Below are positions 6,683 to 10,838 of a DNA stretch of 10,838 bases, piece by piece. Origin of the DNA: Tepidisphaeraceae bacterium (GTDB lineage Bacteria > Planctomycetota > Phycisphaerae > Tepidisphaerales > Tepidisphaeraceae); the NCBI GenBank assembly GCA_025450555.1, contig JANWHF010000272.1:1-10838 (forward strand). Reading direction: 5' to 3'. Position numbers and translations under genes: made by a program. The stretch's first letter is position 1. Each line of letters opens with the position of its first letter. The notes beneath the pieces were generated by a model that saw only the letters and a list, made by a program, of their open reading frames with translations, made no database searches and was not told where the DNA came from.

Positions 6683-7696
6683 ATGCCACCCGGTGAACCC
6701 GCGCCTATGTCCGAGCAACCCCAGGTTACAGTTTTGATGCCCGTCGCGGCCGCCCGCGATTATCTGGCCAGCGCGATGGAAAGCGTGCTGACGCAGACCT
6801 GCACGAGCCTGGAACTAATCTTGATCGACGATTCGAGTCAGTTGGATGATCTGATTCCGCGGCTTCCAAAAAACGATCAGCGGGCGCGGGCCATCGCCTG
6901 TCAGGGCAAAGGAATTGCCGATGCGCTCAATACGGGAATTGCTGCGGCACGAGGGCAATTTATTTGCCGGGTGGATTGTGATGATCTGATTCCACCCGAT
7001 CGCTTTGCGCGACAACTCGCCTGGCTCGGCGAGCATTCGGACTTCGCAGCCGTTTGCGGCAGCATGTCCACCATGACTCACGACGGCCGATTCGTCTCCG
7101 ACGTCAACAGCGCGCACAGGGCCGGCGAAATTACAGACGAGCTTCGCAGCGGCACGACGCGCGCCAGCCTCTGTACTTTTCTGATGCGCGCCGACGCGGT
7201 CGCGAAGACAGGACCTTTTCGGCGGTATTTCATAACCGCCGAAGACATCGATTTTCAGTATCGCTTTGCCGAGCTTTTTCGCGTCTGGTATGAGGCGTCA
7301 CTGACCTACTGGTATCGGCTGCACGATGATTCCATCACCCATAGCCAGGCCAACGTGGCGCGCGTCTTTTTCCATCAAACGGCGCGGGGATTTCAGTCGC
7401 AACGCCAGAAGACCGGTCAGGATGATCTAATGCGCGGCACACCGCCCACGCCGCCCGCCGAAACGTCGCCACCGTATAACTCAGCGTCGGCGGTTCAGAA
7501 TCTGCTCGTCGGCGCTTCCTGGGAAAAACATCGCAACGGGCGCAAGCTTGCCGCCATGCGACTGGGCTGGCGCGCTTGCCTGAGCCGGCCCGGAAGCTTG
7601 CATGCGTGGCGCAATTTGGCCGTGCTGGCGCTGAAGCGCTCTGGCGCGCGGTCGAAGGATTCCGCTCCGATCACCCCTCCTGCAACCGGCGCATGA
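6683..7696 (+). CDS. Family 2 glycosyltransferase
   Basis: A 337-residue GT-A-fold glycosyltransferase of family GT2, which transfers a sugar from a nucleotide-sugar donor to a growing glycan on the cytoplasmic side. Motifs seen: V-T-V-L-M-P-V (15-21) opening the nucleotide-binding fold, L-I-L-I-D-D-S-S (45-52), the metal/donor-binding V-D-C-D-D (97-101), a probable catalytic-base region A-E-D-I-D (186-190), and W-Y-R-L-H-D-D-S-I (210-218), typical of GT2 proteins. The region after about 250 is Pro-rich, then a basic helical tail without recognised motif. No membrane segment is evident. ATG 6707 (M-S-E-Q-P-Q) is an equally plausible start, and neither has a clear ribosome site. The stop overlaps the start of the PIG-L gene by 4 nt. 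Donor and acceptor are unknown. Confidence 0.9.
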   Translation: MPPGEPAPMSEQPQVTVLMPVAAARDYLASAMESVLTQTCTSLELILIDDSSQLDDLIPRLPKNDQRARAIACQGKGIADALNTGIAAARGQFICRVDCDDLIPPDRFARQLAWLGEHSDFAAVCGSMSTMTHDGRFVSDVNSAHRAGEITDELRSGTTRASLCTFLMRADAVAKTGPFRRYFITAEDIDFQYRFAELFRVWYEASLTYWYRLHDDSITHSQANVARVFFHQTARGFQSQRQKTGQDDLMRGTPPTPPAETSPPYNSASAVQNLLVGASWEKHRNGRKLAAMRLGWRACLSRPGSLHAWRNLAVLALKRSGARSKDSAPITPPATGA

Positions 7697-8517
7697 ACCA
7701 AGGCCATTCCCAATCCAGCCGCCGCCCAATCCTTCGGCGAATTGCCGGGCGCATCCGTCGCGCAATCTCGGTTCCGTTTCGACCCGTTGCATTCATAATT
7801 CGCGATCGACAAGCGCCCGCCCTGCATCATTACATGATGCACGAAGCAAGCATCCCCGCGCAAGTAAGCACCAAACCTGCGCTAGTCGTCGCGCCGCATG
7901 CCGACGACGAAACCTTCGGCTGCGGCGGGATCATGGCCCTCAAATCGGATGCGGGCGTGAGCGTGCATGTCCTGCTGCTCACCGATGGACGCAGCTCTCA
8001 TACACATGTCGCGGGAACAAATGTGGATGAGCTGATCACGACTCGCAATCGCGAGATGATCGAAGCCTGCGGAATTCTGGGCGTGCCGGCTGATCGAATT
8101 CACTTCCTGAATCTTCCCGATCAGGGCCTGAGCCGCTTGAACCACGAGGCTTTTGTGGATGCCTCTACTCGGCTCGCAAATCTTCTTAAGCAGATTGCGC
8201 CCGCGGAAGTTTTCGTCAATCACCCATTCGATCGCCATCCCGATCACGAAGCCGGCTTTCGAATCCTCCAGCATGCGATCGCCCAATCAGGACTCACTCC
8301 CGAACTGTTTCATTACCCAATCTGGCTGATCTGGAAAGGACCCATGCACTGGACGCGCAAGCCAGCCAGTCTTCGCGGCGCGATGCGGATCGACGTTCGA
8401 TCGGTGCAGGATCGGAAGGAGCGAGCGATTCAAGTGTACAGCTCTCAGCTTCCCGTTTTGCCGCCGGGATTTGTGAAGCAGTTTCAGCAGGGGTACGAGG
8501 TCTTCTTTCGCCAGTGA
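7693..8517 (+). CDS. PIG-L/LmbE family N-acetylglucosaminyl deacetylase-like protein
   Basis: A 274-residue protein of the PIG-L family, zinc enzymes that remove the acetyl group from N-acetylglucosamine-type sugars or glycoconjugates (MshB, BshB, GlcNAc-PI deacetylase). The signature P-H-A-D-D-E (68-73) supplies zinc ligands His69 and Asp72 and catalytic base Asp71. H-P-D-H (182-185) supplies the third ligand, His185. The first ~55 residues are Arg-rich, with no signal peptide. The start is ATG 7693, which overlaps the glycosyltransferase stop as ATGA, a sign of translational coupling. A longer in-frame ORF reaches back to 7576 but lies inside the glycosyltransferase gene and is unlikely to be the real start. 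Its partner position suggests it deacetylates a sugar added by that enzyme. The exact substrate is unknown. Confidence 0.92.
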   Translation: MNQGHSQSSRRPILRRIAGRIRRAISVPFRPVAFIIRDRQAPALHHYMMHEASIPAQVSTKPALVVAPHADDETFGCGGIMALKSDAGVSVHVLLLTDGRSSHTHVAGTNVDELITTRNREMIEACGILGVPADRIHFLNLPDQGLSRLNHEAFVDASTRLANLLKQIAPAEVFVNHPFDRHPDHEAGFRILQHAIAQSGLTPELFHYPIWLIWKGPMHWTRKPASLRGAMRIDVRSVQDRKERAIQVYSSQLPVLPPGFVKQFQQGYEVFFRQ

Positions 8518-8530
8518 TCAAGATGGCTTT

Positions 8531-8558
8531 GCCCCCGCTCATGTCCGGTTTCGGGGGC
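8531..8558 (+). terminator. Weak terminator-like hairpin after the PIG-L gene
   Basis: GCCCCCG (8531-8537) pairs with CGGGGGC (8552-8558) across a 14-nt loop, 13 nt after the stop. No immediate U-tract follows; AAAATTTT comes about 10 nt later. It may end the operon or act with Rho. Confidence 0.4.
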
Positions 8559-8599
8559 CGGTGCCCAGAAAATTTTCGCTCCCGGTACCCCACAATCGT

Positions 8600-8629
8600 T
8601 TGAACAATCACCCAATTTTGTGATATATT
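8600..8629 (+). promoter_or_regulatory. Extended -10 promoter for the 93-residue protein
   Basis: TGATATATT (8621-8629) is an extended -10 with hexamer TATATT. TTGAAC (8600-8605) lies 18 nt upstream of the hexamer. The start site near 8636 gives a leader of about 30 nt with a strong ribosome site. Confidence 0.65.
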
Positions 8630-8666
8630 GAGCACTTCACTTCTGGTTCGCCGAAAGGAGCCGATC

Positions 8667-8948
8667 GTGCGTACCATGATCGAACAGGATCAAGGACCCG
8701 AGCGTGCCACCGGGCATCACATCCGCCGGCTGCACGAAGTCACCACCGAAGCCGACGATTATCCGCATTTGGACGACGAGGAGGTGCGCGATCTCCACAC
8801 CGCCTGGGTCGAACTGGAGCGGCTCGATTTCGCCTCGCGCCACGCCGCCCAGGAATATCTCGAGCGTGGCGGGTGGGATCTTCACGCCCCCGCCGCCAGC
8901 ATTCGCAAAGCGATTTACTTCGCGGTGCGCTCGAGAACGTTTCACTAA
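8667..8948 (+). CDS. 93-residue protein of unknown function
   Basis: A small acidic/basic soluble protein of 93 residues. The start chosen is GTG 8667, because AAAGGAG ends 6 nt before it; an ATG three codons later (8676) and a TTG at 8628 are less well placed. The sequence is mostly helical: a His/Arg-rich start (G-H-H-I-R-R-L-H), an acidic stretch near 25-40 (D-D-Y-P-H-L-D-D-E-E-V), an amphipathic helix around W-V-E-L-E-R-L, and a final I-R-K-A-I-Y-F-A-V-R. No membrane segment, signal peptide or known motif is visible. The promoter and ribosome site are convincing, so the gene is probably real and monocistronic. Long palindromic repeats begin 20 nt after its stop. The family is not recognised. 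Confidence 0.75.
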   Translation: MRTMIEQDQGPERATGHHIRRLHEVTTEADDYPHLDDEEVRDLHTAWVELERLDFASRHAAQEYLERGGWDLHAPAASIRKAIYFAVRSRTFH

Positions 8949-8967
8949 GCGCAGAGCAGAAAGTTTC

Positions 8968-8993
8968 ACCACAAGGCACGGAGACACGGAGGT
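8968..8993 (+). repeat. 8-bp-periodic tandem repeat, left end of the element
   Basis: After CACCACA, the units AGGCACG(G) and AGACACG(G) repeat with 8-bp period and end in AGG. It is the inverted counterpart of 9222-9249. Confidence 0.75.
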
Positions 8994-9119
8994 CCTGTTC
9001 TGCTGAAGTGCGCGCCGATGCGAGGGGCTGTTCGAACGCGTTTTGTAAAATTCTTTGAGGCTGCCCTTTGACTTCGCGTCTTGCGGTGGCATTGATTTCG
9101 TCGAATCCAAAGCGACCGC

Positions 9120-9148
9120 AAAGACACAAAGACACAAAGACGCAAAGG
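9120..9148 (+). repeat. Tandem repeat of AAAGACAC
   Basis: AAAGACAC at 9120 and 9128, then AAAGACGC at 9136, then AAAGG, all with 8-bp period. The left arm of the same element holds only a degenerate mirror copy near 9065-9082. Confidence 0.85.
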
Positions 9149-9221
9149 AAACGCCAAGAATTCTTTTATAAATCAATTTAATTGGCTCTCCTCACATAGG
9201 CCCGCGCTTCAGCAAAACCCG

Positions 9222-9249
9222 GCCTCCGTGCCTCCGTGCCTCCGTGGTG
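9222..9249 (-). repeat. Tandem repeat GCCTCCGT x3, right end of the element
   Basis: Three exact 8-bp units GCCTCCGT at 9222-9245 are followed by GGTG. Read on the minus strand, this is the CACCACGGAGGCACGGAGG repeat that often gives spurious H-H-G-G-T-E-A-R-R peptides in bacterial genomes. Confidence 0.85.
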
Positions 9250-9258
9250 AATCCCGAA

Positions 9259-9283
9259 TTTCGATGCTCCTGCTGCATCGAAA
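9259..9283. repeat. Perfect 9-bp hairpin between the two repeat elements
   Basis: TTTCGATGC (9259-9267) pairs exactly with GCATCGAAA (9275-9283) across the 7-nt loop TCCTGCT. No T-run follows. Confidence 0.7.
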
Positions 9284-9311
9284 GACGCGTACGCATACAC
9301 TGCAGAGACAC

Positions 9312-9533
9312 GTTTTGCAGAAAAAGCACGGGAATTGCGAACCGCTTCCTGTCCACGCCGGGGCGTATTCGCGCCGCCCCGGATTTCCGAGAGCGCCTTT
9401 CGCCGCGCTCCCAGATCCGGGGTGCCGCGGCGATGAGACAATCTGCGAAGTGTCGCTCCGCGGCGCCGCTATACCCCGGCGTGGACAGGAAGCTCCCGAT
9501 CGTTCCGCGCGCTTCATGTTGATTTCAGCAAAG
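9312..9533. repeat. Palindromic element with a three-way-junction fold
   Basis: GCTTCCTGTCCACGCCGGGG (9344-9363) is the exact reverse complement of 9474-9493, a 20-bp perfect outer stem. The 110-nt interior holds two further hairpins. The first pairs CCCCGGAT (9377-9384) with ATCCGGGG (9415-9422), and inside it GAGCGC (9391-9396) with GCGCTC (9405-9410). The second pairs GCCGCGG (9424-9430) with CCGCGGC (9458-9464), with an inner GACA/TGTC. Outside the outer stem the mirror similarity continues to TTTTGCAGAAA (9313-9323) against TTTCAGCAAAG (9523-9533). No gene is supported. It could be an interspersed repeat or a structured RNA, on either strand, ending 14 nt before the stop of the minus-strand gene. 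Confidence 0.8.
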
Positions 9534-9546
9534 TCTTTCATCGCTC

Positions 9547-9948
9547 TTACGCTCGTTTTTCCCGGGCTACCTTCGCATTCCTCTCAGCGATCATTTGATT
9601 GAGCGCTTCGTTGGGCGGCCAGATTTCAAAGGGACCGTTTTTCACGCCGGGGTGTTTGGACATCAGGGCGATGGCGTGGTTCAGGTCGCGGGCTTCGAGA
9701 AGCAGGATGCCGCCGAGGACTTCTTTGGTTTCCGAAAATGGACCATCGGTGACGGCGATCTTGCCGCCTTTCATGCGGAGCGTGACGGCATTGCGGGCCG
9801 AGTCGAGCGCTTCGCCGCCAATGAAATGGCCGCCCCGGCGAAGCTCGTCGTCGTAGGCGAAGCACTCTTCAATCATTTTCTTCGATTCTGATTCGGGGAG
9901 CCGGGCAAAGGCGGATTCGTCGTAGTAGCCAAGACAAATGTACTTCAT
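9547..9948 (-). CDS. YCII-related (DGPF) domain protein
   Basis: A 133-residue cytoplasmic protein of the YCII/DGPF family (PF03795), which adopts a ferredoxin-like dimeric fold. The hallmark T-D-G-P-F (67-71) followed by S-E-T-K-E-V-L-G-G is present. So are an N-terminal M-K-Y-I-C-L strand and G-P-F-E-I-W-P near 105-111, all typical of these ~120-140-residue proteins. The biochemical role of the family is poorly known; members often neighbour ECF sigma factor genes, but none is visible here. An AGGAG ribosome site lies 5 nt before the ATG. It runs opposite to all other well-supported genes of the window. Its 3' end faces the palindromic elements, which may serve as a boundary between convergent transcripts. 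The family assignment is confident. Confidence 0.93.
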   Translation of the reverse strand: MKYICLGYYDESAFARLPESESKKMIEECFAYDDELRRGGHFIGGEALDSARNAVTLRMKGGKIAVTDGPFSETKEVLGGILLLEARDLNHAIALMSKHPGVKNGPFEIWPPNEALNQMIAERNAKVAREKRA

Positions 9949-9984
9949 GGGAACTCCTGATTCGGGGACTGTCCTTTATAAGCT

Positions 9985-10008
9985 GCTCGGCGCTCGTTGC
10001 GGCCGAGC
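9985..10008. promoter_or_regulatory. Hairpin/palindrome upstream of the YCII gene
   Basis: GCTCGGC (9985-9991) pairs with GCCGAGC (10002-10008) across 10 nt. On the minus strand it lies about 37 nt before the YCII start, close to a TATAAA-like sequence (9976-9981). It could be an operator or leader structure; no good -35 is seen. Confidence 0.3.
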
Positions 10009-10237
10009 GCTCACCCTTTAGTCGAATGAGCCAAATCGAAATCGACATCCTGGATGAATATTTTTTCCAGATAGGGATTTTCATTTTGAAATGACGATTC
10101 ATGTCAATGTTGCAGGGTGAATCAAAGACGCGTGGGCTCTTTGTCGCAATGAGGACGCACTTGGATGGCGGTTGCCGGATTGCACTCATTTTCGGGAGGT
10201 CGGCGCGATGTGCCATTACCTTCGCTGCGGCCGCTTT

Positions 10238-10453
10238 TTACGCCATGTGTGCGAACGCCCGCAGAACCAATGCGAAGGTCATATCGGGCGAATTTTTGTG
10301 TTTGCTATATGTTTGGTATGAGGCGTGCTGTTCCAGATCCAAACAGTCACTGTGCGAGCTGGTCGCACGGCGACTGAGGCGGGTACGGCAAATGAGGCAG
10401 CTTCCGTTGAGCATTGCCGAAGGGCAGCAAGAGGGGCAAAAGGAATCGGGCAT
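10238..10453 (-). CDS. Doubtful 71-residue ORF with zinc-ribbon-like Cys pairs
   Basis: Reading from an internal ATG (10453), the product begins M-P-D-S-F-C-P-S-C and continues to C-L-I-C-R-T-R-L, giving Cys pairs C6/C9 and C19/C22 (CxxC-x9-CxxC). This spacing resembles a short zinc ribbon. The rest, ending A-F-A-H-M-A, has no family look. No ribosome site precedes the ATG, and a longer upstream extension in the same frame looks non-coding. It may be a decayed gene or chance. It excludes, or competes with, the plus-strand candidate starting 5 nt away. Confidence 0.2.
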   Translation of the reverse strand: MPDSFCPSCCPSAMLNGSCLICRTRLSRRATSSHSDCLDLEQHASYQTYSKHKNSPDMTFALVLRAFAHMA

Positions 10454-10458
10454 TACAC

Positions 10459-10838
10459 ATGTACGTCTATGAATATGAAAAATGCCTTGACGAGTGTCGC
10501 GCGGCGCTGGTGTCGCGCGAGGGTCGCGCGCCGCGCTCAGTCCGGAGCTGTAAGTGTTTGATGGCCAAAGCGTTGCATCCAATGATGGGTCGGGGAAGAT
10601 CGCGCGGCGCGCAAGTGTCGCGCGCCGCGCGCGGGCACAGGGTGCACGTTGCTGCCCGGTCTGCAATGAGCTGGTCGACTCTATGTGAACCGGATGCCGC
10701 GGAATGTCACAGTTGCATTTTGTTGCATCGCGTTGCATCGCACGAACGAATCGCGGGGGTGGAGGGCGTTGGCGAGGTAGCGAGGCGGGCGGATTTGACC
10801 CCCATTCGCTGCGTCGATACAAAGTTTTGGTCGGTCAA
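10459..10838 (+). CDS. Doubtful partial ORF running off the right edge
   Basis: From ATG 10459 the frame stays open for 126 codons to the end of the window. The first residues (M-Y-V-Y-E-Y-E-K-C-L-D-E-C-R-A-A-L) look protein-like; the rest is Arg-, Cys- and His-rich without motifs. AAAGGA lies 15 nt before the ATG, too far for a good ribosome site. The frame crosses both strong GC hairpins and the TTGCAT repeats. The opposite strand is also open in one frame, so openness alone is weak evidence here. Confidence 0.2.
   Translation, partial: MYVYEYEKCLDECRAALVSREGRAPRSVRSCKCLMAKALHPMMGRGRSRGAQVSRAARGHRVHVAARSAMSWSTLCEPDAAECHSCILLHRVASHERIAGVEGVGEVARRADLTPIRCVDTKFWSV
10499..10536. repeat. GC-rich hairpin, copy 1
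   Basis: GCGCGGCGC (10499-10507) pairs exactly with GCGCCGCGC (10528-10536). GTCGCGCG occurs three times in this stretch (10496, 10512 and 10523). No T-run follows. Confidence 0.6.
10601..10631. repeat. GC-rich hairpin, copy 2 (12-bp perfect stem)
   Basis: CGCGCGGCGCGC (10601-10612) pairs exactly with GCGCGCCGCGCG (10620-10631) across the 7-nt loop AAGTGTC. It shares the GCGCGGCGC / GCGCCGCGC core with the hairpin about 100 bp upstream. There is no U-tract. Confidence 0.75.
10713..10738 (+). repeat. Three TTGCAT repeats at exact 10-bp spacing
   Basis: TTGCAT at 10713, 10723 and 10733, the last two within GTTGCATCG. A further GTTGCATCC lies at 10572. One-helical-turn spacing places them on the same DNA face, as in iterons or clustered operator sites. 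Confidence 0.6.

Larger units (their letters stand above)
8968..9249. repeat. Long imperfect inverted-repeat element (~282 bp), MITE- or BIME-like
   Basis: The two halves mirror each other. The outer ends are CACCACAAGGCACGGAG.. at 8968 and the reverse complement of CACCACGGAGGCACGGAG.. ending at 9249. Next inward, GTTCTGCTGAAGTGCGCGCC (8998-9017) matches, inverted, 9199-9218 with few differences. Near the centre TTGCGGT (9081-9087) pairs exactly with ACCGCAA (9115-9121). A small GATT/AATC hairpin (9096-9109) lies in the middle. The right arm keeps a tandem repeat that is degenerate in the left arm. No ORF or transposase lies within, and no clear target-site duplication is seen at the edges. 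The stretch from the upstream gene's stop to the next element holds no supportable gene. Confidence 0.8.
9961..10838. other. Region without a confident gene
   Basis: This ~880-bp stretch holds several ORFs on both strands, but none has a recognisable domain, and their compositions (Cys-, Arg- and Pro-rich) look like translations of non-coding GC-rich DNA. What can be seen is a set of strong GC hairpins, phased TTGCAT repeats, a small palindrome TCATTT-TG-AAATGA (10081-10094), and two weak ORF candidates diverging from about 10455. It may be an intergenic or decayed region, or contain an RNA not identifiable by eye. Confidence 0.5.

Noticed and set aside
7576..7692. Longer N-terminus for the PIG-L protein
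   Set aside because: It lies wholly inside the glycosyltransferase gene; the ATGA overlap start gives a normal family length.
8968..9249. CRISPR array
   Set aside because: The repeats are 8-bp units in contiguous tandem without unique spacers, and no cas gene is present.
9178..9541. Minus-strand ORFs of 87 and 110 residues containing H-H-G-G-T-E-A-R-R
   Set aside because: They are translations of the 8-bp repeats and palindromic elements. The peptide is a known spurious product of this repeat type, and no ribosome site or domain supports them.
10208..10321. 37-residue plus-strand ORF with a good GGGAGG ribosome site and five Cys
   Set aside because: Too short and without a recognisable motif. 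The ribosome-site match alone is weak; it might be a remnant of a zinc-ribbon gene, but I cannot support that.
10101..10472. Plus-strand ORF of 123 residues
   Set aside because: No ribosome site, no motif, odd Cys/Arg-rich composition, and it overlaps other open frames.
10238..10822. Full 194-residue minus-strand ORF
   Set aside because: The N-terminal half is Pro/Arg-rich and crosses the GC hairpins and TTGCAT repeats. Only the short C-terminal part was kept, as a doubtful candidate.
10770..10838. tRNA-like or attachment-site sequence on the minus strand near the right edge
   Set aside because: A GGGGGTCAAATCC stretch recalls a T-arm, but no acceptor or anticodon stem could be built around it.

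Overview
The window looks like a chromosomal segment of a GC-rich Gram-negative bacterium, most likely a planctomycete (Phycisphaerae-like). This is inferred from a short DUF2752 membrane protein, small secreted lipoproteins, a TagO/WecA-type transferase ending in an N-H-F-S-H motif, an O-antigen ligase-like protein fused to TPRs, and interspersed 8-bp-periodic repeats that read as H-H-G-G-T-E-A-R-R when translated. No rRNA, tRNA, transposase or CRISPR array was seen.

Layout. At 1-51 there is a perfect 15-bp inverted repeat at the window edge. At 108-2063 lie three plus-strand genes: a DUF2752 membrane protein and two tandem lipoproteins that look like diverged paralogues. At 2151-2459 a 60-residue helical protein forms its own transcription unit, with a good sigma70-type promoter and an intrinsic terminator. 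At 2495-6102 a polyprenyl-phosphate sugar-phosphate transferase is followed 11 nt later by a 784-residue Wzy/ligase-like protein with C-terminal TPRs. At 6203-8517 come a stand-alone response-regulator receiver domain, a family 2 glycosyltransferase, and a PIG-L (LmbE-like) deacetylase whose start overlaps the glycosyltransferase stop (ATGA). At 8667-8948 a 93-residue orphan has its own extended -10 promoter. At 8949-9546 there is no gene but two adjacent long inverted-repeat elements. At 9547-9948 a YCII/DGPF-domain protein lies on the minus strand. From 9949 to 10838 there is no confident gene, only strong GC hairpins, a helically phased triple repeat and two weak, mutually exclusive ORF candidates.

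How the genes may work together. The lipid-linked sugar transferase, the polymerase/ligase, the glycosyltransferase and the PIG-L deacetylase together look like part of a cell-surface polysaccharide locus: priming on undecaprenyl phosphate, chain extension, polymerisation or ligation, and sugar de-N-acetylation. The receiver domain in the middle could tie the locus to a signal. The lipoproteins may serve the envelope, but nothing in the sequence links them to the polysaccharide genes beyond proximity.

The least ordinary part is 8949-9546. It holds a roughly 282-bp element whose two halves mirror each other along most of their length. Beside it lies a roughly 220-bp element with a perfect 20-bp outer stem enclosing two hairpins (a three-way-junction fold). 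A common core motif occurs in all four arms. These look like non-autonomous palindromic repeats or structured RNAs. All family assignments come from reading motifs; no database search was possible.
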